In this document: positions 42,695-51,634 of the stretch, in pieces | Layout: every line of letters starts with the position of its first letter | Position numbering within the stretch: position 1 is the first letter of the stretch | Source: Porphyromonas uenonis 60-3 | GTDB lineage: Bacteria; Bacteroidota; Bacteroidia; Bacteroidales; Porphyromonadaceae | Reading direction: 5' to 3' | Length of the DNA stretch: 64,000 nucleotides | Assembly (NCBI RefSeq): GCF_000174775.1 | Contig: NZ_ACLR01000214.1 | Location: 1-64,000 of the forward strand | Program-made: the position numbers and the translations under genes | The notes under the pieces: model-generated | Databases searched by the model: none | What the model was told of the DNA's origin: nothing | What the model saw: only the letters and a program-made list of their open reading frames with translations

Positions 42695-43132
42695 ATGAAG
42701 AGAATCTATTTTGTAGCACTACTCCTGCTGACCTCTCTACTCTGCGTCAGCTGTGGTACCTGTAAGAGCAGTAACGACGTCAATCTAGCTACACTCGATG
42801 GTAGCTCTTGGGTACTCACCCATATGGATGGTATTAAGGTCAATAAGGATGCTATCCAAACGGCCAACATCAATATCAGTAAAGGCCGAATCTCAGGACG
42901 AGCTGCCTGCAATAGCTACGGTGCTGAGTGCCTCGTCTACTCTGACGGTCGCATCAAGATCGGTGATATAACGTCCACACTGATGGCTTGCGACAGACTA
43001 ATGTACGAGCGTATCTTCCTAGCATCGCTAGAGGAGGCTAAGACCTTCCGTATGAGTGGCTCCAACAAGCTCATGCTCTACTCTACGCACGACGCTTCGG
43101 GTCAGCCCAGCCTCACCTTCAAGCGCAAGTAA
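42695..43132 (+). CDS. META-domain lipoprotein (HslJ-like)
   Basis: Small lipoprotein (145 aa) with a signal ending CVSC (about 17-20) and a META domain: LDGSSWVLTHMDG (about 34-46), GRAACNSYGAECL (about 68-80) and TLMACDRLMYERIFLASLEEA (about 93-113). E. coli HslJ, of the same fold, is linked to novobiocin resistance; in Bacteroidetes the role is unknown. It probably shares the murI transcript and ends at the hairpin at 43151. Confidence 0.85.
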   Translation: MKRIYFVALLLLTSLLCVSCGTCKSSNDVNLATLDGSSWVLTHMDGIKVNKDAIQTANINISKGRISGRAACNSYGAECLVYSDGRIKIGDITSTLMACDRLMYERIFLASLEEAKTFRMSGSNKLMLYSTHDASGQPSLTFKRK

Positions 43133-43150
43133 CCCCGCACGACATCTTGC

Positions 43151-43185
43151 CATAGCGTAGACCTTCACTCAAGGTCTACGCTATG
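43151..43185 (+). terminator. long hairpin after the META lipoprotein gene
   Basis: CATAGCGTAGACCTT at 43151-43165 pairs perfectly (15 bp) with AAGGTCTACGCTATG at 43171-43185 around CACTC. No T-run follows, so termination may be partial or factor assisted. Confidence 0.7.
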
Positions 43186-43186
43186 A

Positions 43187-43224
43187 CCTTACCTCTAATC
43201 TCTCACTTCTAATCTCTAACCTCT
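43187..43224. repeat. TCTAAyyTC tract upstream of dppIV
   Basis: Units such as CTCTAATCTCTCACTTCTAA run almost to the dppIV start at 43230. No separate -7 element was found between hairpin and gene, so the tract occupies the place of the leader. Confidence 0.65.
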
Positions 43225-43229
43225 TCCCC

Positions 43230-45395
43230 ATGCGTATCCGCACACTCTTTACCACCCTCGCACTCCTCTGCTCGCTCACACTCGTCGCCCAGCAGCAACG
43301 TGAGATCACTTTACCAGAGGTCACATCAGGCGCTTTTGCAGCTCGTGGCGCTGGAAACGGCTTTCGCTCTCTACCTGACGGCAAGCACTACACGCTCATC
43401 AGCGACGACTACCAGCGCATCGTCAAGTACGAGTACGCTACGGGGCGGGCTGTCGATACGCTCTTTGACATTGCCAAGGCGCGTGAGTGCGACATCAAGG
43501 CGATCTGGGACTACGACATAGCCCCCTCGGGACATCATATCCTGATCTATACCGACATCAAGCCGATCTACCGGCGCTCCTACACGCTACGTGCCACCCA
43601 CTACGATGTGCGCCGTAACCTTTGCGAGCCACTCACCGAGGGCGACATTATGATCCCCACCTTTAGTCCTGATGGGCGGATGGTTGCTTTCGTCAGGGAC
43701 AACAACATATTTATCAAGAAGTTTGACTTCAACTCTGAGGTACAGGTCACTACAGAAGGAAAGCGCAACGAGGTAATCAACGGTACCACCGACTGGGTAT
43801 ACGAAGAGGAGTTTAGCACGACACGCCTGATGGAGTGGAGCCCCCAGAGCGACTTCCTAGCCTTCGTACGCAGTGACGAGAGCCAGGTCAAGGCTTACTC
43901 AATGCCTATCTACGGGGATGACCTCTACCCCACGGACTATGTCTACAAGTATCCGAAGGTGGGCGAGCAAAACTCGACCGTATCGCTACACCTCTACAAC
44001 CTTGATCTCAAGCGCACCGACCGTGTGGATCTACCGCTAGACGCTGACGGCTACATACCCCGCATCGTCTTCACTGGTTGGGGTAGCGATCTAGCAGCCG
44101 TCACGATCAATCGCCTGCAGAACGACCTCAAGGTCTATCGCATCAACCCGAAGAGCCGCACGCCTCGTCTGACCCTTCGTGAGCAAGATCCACGATATAT
44201 CAACAATGAGTTCATCAACTCCATGCGCTTCGTCCCCGATGGCATCGTCATGCTGAGCGAGCGCGATGGATCTACACAGCTCTACAAGTACGGCACGAAT
44301 GGAGCGCTACAGAAGCGCCTGACGCAGGGCAACTGGGACATCATCAACTTCTACGGTTGTGACAGTGAGGGCAATGTCTACTACCAGGCTGCCGACCAGA
44401 CGCCTACTCAGCGACGTGTCCTCAAGACGACCCCGCGGGGTAAGACGACCGTCTTAGCGGGAGAGGCTGGCATCAATCGCGCTAGCTTTACTCAGGACTA
44501 CAGCTACTTCATCAATAGCTATAGCAATGCTAAGACACCAGCTATCACGACAATCCGCACGACCAAGGAGGGGAAGGTGATCCGTACGCTCGAAGACAAT
44601 GCACAGCTGGTCGCTAAGCTCAAGGGGTATGACTACAATGACAAGGAGTTCTTCACCATTGAGGTGGCTCCTGGGCGTACGCTCCACGGCTGGATGATCC
44701 GCCCGCCACACTTTGATGCGAGCAAGCGTTACCCCACGGTGATGCACCAGTACAGCGGTCCCGACTCGCAGGAGGTACTGGATCAGTTTTACATCGGCTG
44801 GGAGTATGCGCTCGCACAGGCAGGCTACGTCGTAGTCTGTGTGGACGGACGTGGCACTGGTGGGCGTGGCACCGAATGGCGCAAGTGCACCTATCGTGAG
44901 CTAGGTCTGCGCGAGAGTAGCGACCAGATAGCAGCTGCTGAGGCGCTACCCAAGCAGTTTAACTATATCGATGGAAGTCGCATCGCTATCTTCGGCTGGA
45001 GTTTCGGTGGATACAATACGCTCATGTCGCTCTGCCGTGGCAAAGTCTTTCGTGCTGGTGTAGCAGTGGCTCCTGTGACCGACTGGCGCTTTTACGACAC
45101 AGTTTATACAGAGCGCTTTATGGCGACACCGCAGGTTAATAACAAGGGCTACGAGGCTTCTTCAGTCCTCTCTATCGCGCACAACCTCCATGGCGAACTG
45201 CTGGTCATCCACGGCACGGCTGATGACAATGTGCATCTGCAAAACACGATGCGTCTAGCCACCGAGCTGGTCAAGGCGGACATACCCTTTGAGATGGCAA
45301 CCTACACGGACAAGGATCACAGCATCTATGGGGGCAACAATAGACAGCACCTCTACAGTCGCATCATCGAGTTCCTCGATCGTAAGCTGAAGTAG
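43230..45395 (+). CDS. dipeptidyl peptidase IV
   Basis: Periplasmic or surface serine exopeptidase of family S9B that removes X-Pro dipeptides from peptide N-termini, useful for peptide fermentation. A signal peptide (about 1-20) precedes the eight-bladed propeller with the double-Glu motif VYEEEF, and the alpha/beta-hydrolase domain. The triad is Ser591 in GWSFGGY, Asp665 in HGTADDN and His697 in KDHSIYGG. The 721 aa length is close to P. gingivalis DPP IV. lipA starts 9 bases after the stop. Confidence 0.94.
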   Translation: MRIRTLFTTLALLCSLTLVAQQQREITLPEVTSGAFAARGAGNGFRSLPDGKHYTLISDDYQRIVKYEYATGRAVDTLFDIAKARECDIKAIWDYDIAPSGHHILIYTDIKPIYRRSYTLRATHYDVRRNLCEPLTEGDIMIPTFSPDGRMVAFVRDNNIFIKKFDFNSEVQVTTEGKRNEVINGTTDWVYEEEFSTTRLMEWSPQSDFLAFVRSDESQVKAYSMPIYGDDLYPTDYVYKYPKVGEQNSTVSLHLYNLDLKRTDRVDLPLDADGYIPRIVFTGWGSDLAAVTINRLQNDLKVYRINPKSRTPRLTLREQDPRYINNEFINSMRFVPDGIVMLSERDGSTQLYKYGTNGALQKRLTQGNWDIINFYGCDSEGNVYYQAADQTPTQRRVLKTTPRGKTTVLAGEAGINRASFTQDYSYFINSYSNAKTPAITTIRTTKEGKVIRTLEDNAQLVAKLKGYDYNDKEFFTIEVAPGRTLHGWMIRPPHFDASKRYPTVMHQYSGPDSQEVLDQFYIGWEYALAQAGYVVVCVDGRGTGGRGTEWRKCTYRELGLRESSDQIAAAEALPKQFNYIDGSRIAIFGWSFGGYNTLMSLCRGKVFRAGVAVAPVTDWRFYDTVYTERFMATPQVNNKGYEASSVLSIAHNLHGELLVIHGTADDNVHLQNTMRLATELVKADIPFEMATYTDKDHSIYGGNNRQHLYSRIIEFLDRKLK

Positions 45396-45404
45396 TAAGA
45401 GCTG

Positions 45405-46256
45405 ATGAAGCAACCCCACATACGCAAGCCTGAGTGGCTCAAGATCAAGCTTGGTAGCGATGTAACTTATGACGAGACGCGTGCGGTGCTGCAGAAGCAT
45501 TGCCTGCACACCATCTGCACGAGCGGGCGCTGCCCCAATCAAGGTGAGTGCTGGTCACGAGGTACCGCTACCTTTATGATCGGAGGGGCGGTCTGTACAC
45601 GCGCTTGTAAGTTTTGCAATACAGAGACAGGTCGTCCGCTACCGCTAGACCCAGCGGAGCCTCGTCATGTAGCCGAGAGTGTCCGTGCGCTAGGGCTCAA
45701 GCATGCGGTGGTCACCAGTGTGGATCGCGACGACCTACCCGACAAGGGCAGTGCCCACTGGGTCGAGACGATACGACAGATACGTGAGCTCTGCCCAAGT
45801 GTCACGATCGAAGTACTGATACCAGACTTCGATGGTCAGGCGGAGCTCATTGCTCCAATCCTACAGGAGCGTCCCGAGGTGGTGGCGCACAACATGGAGA
45901 CCGTGCGACGGCTCACCCCCATCGTGCGTAGCCGAGCTACTTATGACTGCAGTATCTCTGTCTTGGCACAGATTGCTGAGGCGGGGCTGCCCGCTAAGAC
46001 GGGACTGATGCTCGGTCTCGGAGAGACGCAGGAGGAGATCCTCGAGACGATGGACGATCTGCGTCAGGTCCAGTGTAGTATCCTCACGCTCGGTCAATAC
46101 CTCCAGCCGACTCGTCGTCACTATCCTGTGCAGGAGTATGTGCATCCCGACCGCTTTACCGAGCTTCGGGAGATAGCCCTGGGCAAAGGCTTCCGCCATG
46201 TCGAGAGCGGTCCTCTCGTACGCTCCTCCTACCACGCCGAGCGTCACCTAGAGTAG
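45405..46256 (+). CDS. lipA: lipoyl synthase
   Basis: Radical-SAM enzyme that inserts two sulphurs into octanoyl groups on lipoyl domains. The auxiliary cluster motif has Cys38, Cys43 and Cys49; the radical-SAM motif CTRACKFC has Cys64, Cys68 and Cys71. The HNMETVRRL and SGPLVRSSYHA segments near the C-terminus are typical. Length is 283 aa. It follows dppIV by 9 bases, an arrangement also recalled from P. gingivalis but not checked. Confidence 0.96.
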   Translation: MKQPHIRKPEWLKIKLGSDVTYDETRAVLQKHCLHTICTSGRCPNQGECWSRGTATFMIGGAVCTRACKFCNTETGRPLPLDPAEPRHVAESVRALGLKHAVVTSVDRDDLPDKGSAHWVETIRQIRELCPSVTIEVLIPDFDGQAELIAPILQERPEVVAHNMETVRRLTPIVRSRATYDCSISVLAQIAEAGLPAKTGLMLGLGETQEEILETMDDLRQVQCSILTLGQYLQPTRRHYPVQEYVHPDRFTELREIALGKGFRHVESGPLVRSSYHAERHLE

Positions 46257-46271
46257 CTCCACTGAGGTTAG

Positions 46272-46301
46272 TTGTCTTGTCATCTAAAACAAGTATCTTT
46301 G
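46272..46301 (+). promoter_or_regulatory. promoter of the lipoprotein gene at 46337
   Basis: TTG at 46272-46274, a 19-base spacer and TATCTTTG at 46294-46301 give the best match in the window to the full Bacteroidetes promoter. It overlaps the longer reading frame that starts at 46277, which supports the later start. Confidence 0.75.
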
Positions 46302-46336
46302 CAACAGAGAATAATTCACTAAACAATAAGCATCCT

Positions 46337-46987
46337 ATGATGAAGCAAAAAGTCTATGTGCTCCTAGTAGCACTAGCCACACTTACGCTCTTCAGCTCTT
46401 GCAATCAAGAGTGCGAGCCCGAGCAACAGAAAACGACCGAAGCAACTCGCTATCTCGGTAAAGTCTCTAGCGACAAGAAGATAATGCCTATCTATCTTCC
46501 CGTCCTGACTGATGAGCTAGCCAAAGATGAGAACCGTGCCAGCCTGAGAAAGGCAAATGAGCAGTACGGCTGGACCTTTTTCAAGGATGACACCGAGGAG
46601 GATCACAGAATGCTCACCATGCTGGCTCCTAGAAACGATACTGGCTACACAGACAGCCGACTCATCGAGCGCCTCTTCTATCACTACAAGAAGGGTGATG
46701 TCTACTTCGACTGCTGGTCCAAGCCTATCTTCAAGAAGGATATAGTCAAGGCCGCCCATGAGGGTTCAGCTGAAGACATTAAGCTACTCAAGGACATCCT
46801 GACACTGTATGGCTTCACTGAGCAGCTGAAACCATCTGCTTTCAAGAAGAGTGGACAGCTCAACTTCGAGGGGTACAACATGACTCAGTTCCCCGAGGGC
46901 CCTATGTGGGGCTCCATCTATTGCACCCAGCTTCAGGAGTCTGTTTACTACCTAGAGATGCAGGTGGTTCAGAAAAGTCCTAAGTAA
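46337..46987 (+). CDS. lipoprotein of unknown function
   Basis: Signal MMKQKVYVLLVALATLTLFSSC ends in a lipobox, then a soluble 190-residue domain follows. I recognise no family. The start at 46337 (or the Met directly after) is chosen because the promoter at 46272-46301 would otherwise lie inside the coding region. The domain has a charged first half (KDENRASLRKANEQYGW) and a Trp/Tyr-rich end. It stands alone, followed by the composite repeat at 47111. Confidence 0.75.
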   Translation: MMKQKVYVLLVALATLTLFSSCNQECEPEQQKTTEATRYLGKVSSDKKIMPIYLPVLTDELAKDENRASLRKANEQYGWTFFKDDTEEDHRMLTMLAPRNDTGYTDSRLIERLFYHYKKGDVYFDCWSKPIFKKDIVKAAHEGSAEDIKLLKDILTLYGFTEQLKPSAFKKSGQLNFEGYNMTQFPEGPMWGSIYCTQLQESVYYLEMQVVQKSPK

Positions 46988-47110
46988 AGCTGGCTGGCAA
47001 ACACAAATGCCGAATCATCGCTACTACAAGACGCTCCTCTCCTAGAGTTACTCTACTCTAGCACCCCTGATAGGAGTCAGAAGCGAAGCGTGGAGCCGTC
47101 TTGTTAAGGC

Positions 47111-47400
47111 GCCAAAGTGTTTCCTCCCTTGGAAATTTAGTTTCCCAAGGGAGGAAATGTTTTTTCCCAAGGATGGAAGCTTTACTACGGAATGCCTTCA
47201 TCTACGCACTATCAAGGAAATTGGACAATTCCTCCGTGGAGATCTTGGGATGGCCAGCGAGGAACGAAAAAATTCTTCGGAACTTCGAAATCTTTCTTCC
47301 GAAGTTTCATTTCATTCTTCCGAACTTTTATTTCCCGGTTCCGTGGGGAATTTTCGTTTGCTCGCTGAAGTTTACCAATTTCCTCAGGAAGGATTGATGT
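47111..47400 (-). repeat. family A array, copy 5, fused to extra 22-bp units
   Basis: From 47131 the plus strand reads as consecutive 22-bp units: two with GGAAA ... TTTCCCAAGG (47131-47174), then three diverged ones (47175-47240), a 23-bp unit, and then the family A core in reverse complement (about 47273-47345), identical to copies 2, 3 and 6. The first units resemble the B and 21658 arrays, so this copy links the families. It lies between two convergent genes; 46988-47110 and 47401-47484 contain no gene. Confidence 0.85.
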
Positions 47401-47484
47401 CAGCTGGTTTGCTTTACAAATTTGGATAGCATCCCTTCACACGAATAGTGCGAATATTGGTCGGATAGGAGAGGCAATCTTTAA

Positions 47485-49305
47485 CTAATGCTCACGAGGC
47501 GTCTTGTCGGGTGCACTCTTGGCTAGCGAAAAGAAGAACTCAAGTCCTCCCGTGGGTCTGTTCTTTGCCGAGATCTCTCCACCATGGAAGCGGATAGCAT
47601 TGCGTACTATGGAGAGCCCTAGTCCCGATCCGCCCATCTCACGACTGCGTCCGCCATCGATGCGGTAGAAGCGGTCGAAGATCTTAGCTAGGCTCTCGCT
47701 CTCAGGGATGCCAGGACCGTTGTCAGCAAAGGTGAAGTAGTAGTACCGCTCGTCCTCCATCGTCTGCTCGATCTCTATGGTGGTGCCAGTGCCAGCGTAG
47801 CGGATACTATTCTCCGTCAGATTGGCAAAGACAGCGTAGAGTAGCGAGTGATTCGCCTGTACGGTGGTCTGCACAGGGATCCGATTACAGATGGTCATCT
47901 GCGCCTCTTGGAGCTTGATCTCTAGAGCCGCTTTGACCTCCTCGACGACACTGTATGGAGTGAGCTCCTGCAGAGCGTAGAGGTCGCTCGCCTCCTCCAG
48001 CTTGGTGATCATAGAGACGTCACTGATGAGCTGCGAGAGACGTATCATCTGATTGTAAGTACGCTCGATGAAGTAGCGCTGCTTCTCCTCTGGAAGTGGC
48101 TGGTTGAGGATTGTCTCAAGGTAACCACGAGCACAAGTGACTGGGGTGCGCAATTCGTGGGCTATACTATTAGTCATGTCGTGCTTGAGGCGACGATCGT
48201 TTTCCTTCTTAGTCACATTGGTTAGGACGACCTCAAAGCTATTGTCCGGGAAGAGCTGAGCGCGTACCTCTAGGTGCGAGCCGTCCCTGTCGATGATGTA
48301 TCGTGTGGAGCGGGGAGCAGTATCTGAATCGGACTCTATACCAGCTAGAAGGGTCTTGACCTGATAAAGCTCTGGGTAGTCGAGGATGCGCTCATCGATG
48401 ATAAAGGTGGGGGTGTCGACGAGGGTGTTGAGATTCTGTATGAAGTGGCTATTGGCATAGATAAACTTGCGCTCCGCACTAAAGAAAGATATGCCAGCGT
48501 CGGAGCTAGCGAAGTGCTGTATGAGCTTCTCGCGCTCGATCTCGTAGCGGGTTTTGCTCTCTTCGAGCATCTTAAAGGTCTTCTTAAGCTGCTCTCCTAG
48601 CTCTCCGATTTCACTCTTGGGGAAGGTGACCGACTCGTACTCCCCTCCAGCCTGTGCCTTCGCCACAAAGTCATGAAGCTTACGCACTGAGCGGGAGAAC
48701 TGGTCGGTAAAGAAGACCACTGCCAGCAGAGCTAGACTAAAGATGCCGACAATGAGGAGGAGGAAGAAGTGATTGGAGCGAAAGTAGTTGACATAGTCTA
48801 TATGATAAGGTATGGCAACACGAATGTAGTATCCCTGATCTTGGTACTCCTTCGCAAAGTAGTAGAAGTCCTCCCCGAGCGTTTCGCTATAGCGCTTGGA
48901 GGTGCCAGTGCCATGGAGATTGGCCTGCTGTAGCTCTGCACGTGAGAGGTGGTTCTCAGGGATAGGTCCCTGGGTAAAGTTGTCAAAGTAGACATCGCCC
49001 CTCAGGTTGATGATCGTAAAGCGCAACTTGTTCGGGAGGTAAGCCAAGAAGTGTCCTAGAGCTTGTGGATCAGGTAAGTGGCTAAAGTTAGAGAGCGTGT
49101 CTGGCTGTCGCTTCTGAGGGTGTGTCGTGTAGTCTATGATGTAGCTATTAACACAATCGGTGGCCTGCTCGAGGTATTCCTCGAGGGCTTTGGTCTTGAT
49201 CTCCTTTTCGGAGGCACGCTGTACGAAGTAGATGATGCCACCAAAGAGGATAAATAGTAGCGTTGCGGAGATAAAGACTTTGGACTTATAGTTGTACTGG
49301 CTCAT
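47485..49305 (-). CDS. phoR: phosphate-type sensor histidine kinase (PhoR-like)
   Basis: Inner-membrane sensor kinase: transmembrane helix about 8-27, an extracytoplasmic domain to about 175, a second helix about 178-200, a HAMP-like linker, a PAS-like region (about 255-370), then HisKA with the phosphorylated His about 382 in NSIAHELRTPVT, and HATPase with NSIRYA, ADNGPGIPE and GGSGLGLSIV. The 606 aa length fits. It is last in the pst-pho operon, so PhoR is a reasonable name, although PhoR-like kinases of other function look the same. Confidence 0.85.
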   Translation of the reverse strand: MSQYNYKSKVFISATLLFILFGGIIYFVQRASEKEIKTKALEEYLEQATDCVNSYIIDYTTHPQKRQPDTLSNFSHLPDPQALGHFLAYLPNKLRFTIINLRGDVYFDNFTQGPIPENHLSRAELQQANLHGTGTSKRYSETLGEDFYYFAKEYQDQGYYIRVAIPYHIDYVNYFRSNHFFLLLIVGIFSLALLAVVFFTDQFSRSVRKLHDFVAKAQAGGEYESVTFPKSEIGELGEQLKKTFKMLEESKTRYEIEREKLIQHFASSDAGISFFSAERKFIYANSHFIQNLNTLVDTPTFIIDERILDYPELYQVKTLLAGIESDSDTAPRSTRYIIDRDGSHLEVRAQLFPDNSFEVVLTNVTKKENDRRLKHDMTNSIAHELRTPVTCARGYLETILNQPLPEEKQRYFIERTYNQMIRLSQLISDVSMITKLEEASDLYALQELTPYSVVEEVKAALEIKLQEAQMTICNRIPVQTTVQANHSLLYAVFANLTENSIRYAGTGTTIEIEQTMEDERYYYFTFADNGPGIPESESLAKIFDRFYRIDGGRSREMGGSGLGLSIVRNAIRFHGGEISAKNRPTGGLEFFFSLAKSAPDKTPREH

Positions 49306-49335
49306 AGTAGGACGGTAGATGGTGTAAGCGTGGGA

Positions 49336-50037
49336 CTACTGGGGCTCCTCCTCGACGAGGCAATAGCCGAAGCCTGAGCGGTTGATGATCTTGATCCCGC
49401 CACTGCGTAGCTTCTTGCGAATGCGGGTAATATGTACGTCAATGGTGCGCTCCAAGACGAAGACGTCTTCGCGCCATACTCGGTCGAGGATCTCCTCACG
49501 GGAGAAGACTTTGCCTGGATCTCGTGCCAATAAGACGAGGATCTCAAGCTCTTTCTTAGTTAGCTCGATAAGCTCCCCATGGACGAAGACCTGCTTGGCA
49601 TCTAGATCAATGAGGAGCGTGCCGATCTCTATCTGGCTCTCGCCAAAATCTGGTCCGCTCTGCAAGAAGCGCATGAGGATAGCCTGAATGCGTGCTTGTA
49701 GCTCCTTGATGGAGAAGGGCTTCGCCATATAGTCATCGGCTCCGATGTTAAAGCCAGTGAGGAGATCGTTTTCTGTTCCCTTAGCAGTGAGGAAGATGAT
49801 CGGCGTGGTGAGCTTCTTATCCCGTCGTATGAGTTCAGCGAGCTTGAAGCCGTTCATCCCAGGCATCATCACGTCGAGGATAAGCAGGTGGTACTCTTCA
49901 AGTGGCATCTTGAGCGCCTCCTCAGCATTGGCAGCCGTGGAGACTTGATATCCCTCGCTGGCGAGGTTGAAGGTAAGTATCTCGCGGAGATCCTCCTCGT
50001 CATCGACGATGAGGAGCTTAAACTTCTTCTTGTCCAT
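49336..50037 (-). CDS. phoB: OmpR/PhoB-family response regulator
   Basis: Receiver domain (1-120) with the acidic pair DDEED, phospho-acceptor Asp55 in LLILDVMMPG and the conserved Lys in FLTAKG, followed by a winged-helix DNA-binding domain (about 135-230) with RTIDVHITRIRKKL as recognition region. Length is 233 aa. It overlaps phoU by 20 bases and precedes the kinase by 30, as expected for a phosphate-responsive pair. The Pho box upstream of pstS is its likely target. Confidence 0.88.
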   Translation of the reverse strand: MDKKKFKLLIVDDEEDLREILTFNLASEGYQVSTAANAEEALKMPLEEYHLLILDVMMPGMNGFKLAELIRRDKKLTTPIIFLTAKGTENDLLTGFNIGADDYMAKPFSIKELQARIQAILMRFLQSGPDFGESQIEIGTLLIDLDAKQVFVHGELIELTKKELEILVLLARDPGKVFSREEILDRVWREDVFVLERTIDVHITRIRKKLRSGGIKIINRSGFGYCLVEEEPQ

Positions 50038-50755
50038 AATTCTCTAGCTCTTGTTCGGTGGGGATCTCTACTTTTTGGCTCTTAGCGTGGAGCAGGTTCT
50101 TTCCTTCTGAATGGAAGATGGCCGCCTCGGCAATGTTTGTCGCATTGTCACCGATACGCTCCAGATTGTAGGCTATGCTGCTGATCGCCAGTGAAGCCTG
50201 TATGGAGTCTACGTCGGGACTTTGCTCAGTGTCTAGTAAGGCTTGGGGTAGCGAATCGTTGATTTGGTAGTGCAGATCGTCTATATGCGTGTCTCGACCG
50301 ATGACACTGCGTGAAAGCTCGGAGTCACCAGCGAAGAACGATGTGACCGCATCTGTAACCATCCTATAGGTTTCAGCAAGCATCTCACGAAGCGTGTCGG
50401 CATACTGTAGGTACAGCCCATTGCCCATATCAATCGCACGGGTGAAGTTGGCCACATTGAGCAGTAGATCACCGATGCGCTCTAGGTAGCTGGTCATATC
50501 GTGCAGGGCAAACATACGCCTCGCCTCAGAGGCACGAGGAGCGTAGAGGATGATCCCGTTGATGACTTCGCTCCTTATCTTGACCTCTAGGCTATCTATG
50601 ATGGTTTCGTTCATCTCAATGTGCTCGTAAGCCTCAGGCTCGACGATCCCGCTGAGGAGAAGCTGTATCGCCTCGACTTGGCGAGCGATCACTTTGTTGA
50701 GTACGTTGAAGTCTTCCTTGATCAGGACGACGTGGTGATCCATATTGGGTGACAT
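50018..50755 (-). CDS. phoU: phosphate uptake regulator PhoU
   Basis: All-helical protein that couples the Pst transporter to PhoR signalling. Two PhoU repeats of about 100 residues each contain the metal-binding pattern (E/D)xxxD, seen in TSYLERIGDLLLNVANF (about 98-114) and YNLERIGDNATNIAE (about 198-212). Length is 245 aa. It follows pstB by 69 bases and overlaps phoB, indicating translational coupling. Confidence 0.93.
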   Translation of the reverse strand: MSPNMDHHVVLIKEDFNVLNKVIARQVEAIQLLLSGIVEPEAYEHIEMNETIIDSLEVKIRSEVINGIILYAPRASEARRMFALHDMTSYLERIGDLLLNVANFTRAIDMGNGLYLQYADTLREMLAETYRMVTDAVTSFFAGDSELSRSVIGRDTHIDDLHYQINDSLPQALLDTEQSPDVDSIQASLAISSIAYNLERIGDNATNIAEAAIFHSEGKNLLHAKSQKVEIPTEQELENYGQEEV

Positions 50756-50824
50756 AGGCTGTGACAGTTTCGTTTTTTACTTGATTATGTGTCTGTCTGT
50801 ACGGCAGATCTAAGTTACAACGTT

Positions 50825-51613
50825 TTATCCGAAGTTGCCCTGTAGGTAGTCCTCGGTGCGCTGATCGCTGGGGTTGGTAAACATCTTGTCGGTGCGGTCA
50901 TACTCGACCAGCTCGCCAAGGTACATAAACATAGAGCGGTCGGATATGCGCGCTGCCTGCCCCATATTGTGCGTGACGATGAGGATGGCTATCTCCTTCT
51001 TAAGCTCTAAGATCAGCTCCTCGATGCGATTGGTCGCTATCGGGTCTAGTGCGGAGGTCGGCTCGTCCATCAGTAGAAGCCGAGGACGTAGTGCCAAAGC
51101 ACGAGCGATACAGAGCCGCTGTTGCTGTCCGCCCGAGAGGAAGGAGCCACGCTTGTCCAGTCTGTCCTTGACCTCCTCCCAGAGTCCGACCGACTGCAGA
51201 GAGCTGGTCAGGATCTCTTCGCGCTGCGCCTTGGAGACTTTGATACCGTTGAGCTTGTAGCCCGCCATCACATTGTCAGCGATGCTCATCGTCGGGAAGG
51301 GATTCGGCTGCTGAAAGACCATCCCCGCCATACGACGGACGACCATCGGGTCTTTCTCTAAGATGTTTTCCCCCTGCAGGAGGATGCGCCCGTCGGTACG
51401 TATACCGGGGTAAAGCTCGTGCATGCGGTTGATGGCTCGTAGCAAGGTACTCTTGCCACAACCACTGGGTCCCATGATGGCGGTGATCTCATGGTCGTGG
51501 ATCTCCGCCGAGACATTGGTCACGGCACTCTTCTCAGAAGTGTACCAGATGCTTACGTTGTCTAGCTGGAGGACCACGTCGGGCGTTGTCGTCTGTATAG
51601 CGTTTAGAGTCAT
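50825..51613 (-). CDS. pstB: phosphate ABC transporter ATP-binding protein PstB
   Basis: ATPase of the high-affinity phosphate importer. Walker A GPSGCGKST is at 48-56, the signature LSGGQQQRLCIARAL about 157-171 and Walker B LLLMDEPTSALD right after, followed by the switch His in VTHNMGQA. Length of 262 aa is normal for PstB. It lies 21 bases after pstA. Confidence 0.96.
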   Translation of the reverse strand: MTLNAIQTTTPDVVLQLDNVSIWYTSEKSAVTNVSAEIHDHEITAIMGPSGCGKSTLLRAINRMHELYPGIRTDGRILLQGENILEKDPMVVRRMAGMVFQQPNPFPTMSIADNVMAGYKLNGIKVSKAQREEILTSSLQSVGLWEEVKDRLDKRGSFLSGGQQQRLCIARALALRPRLLLMDEPTSALDPIATNRIEELILELKKEIAILIVTHNMGQAARISDRSMFMYLGELVEYDRTDKMFTNPSDQRTEDYLQGNFG

Positions 51614-51634
51614 GCTTTTGACAAAAAGAGGTTA

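Noticed and set aside
47101-47397. 98-residue plus-strand frame as a gene
   Set aside because: It runs through the 22-bp array and the family A core; the recurring peptide comes from the DNA repeat, and no promoter or common start exists across copies.
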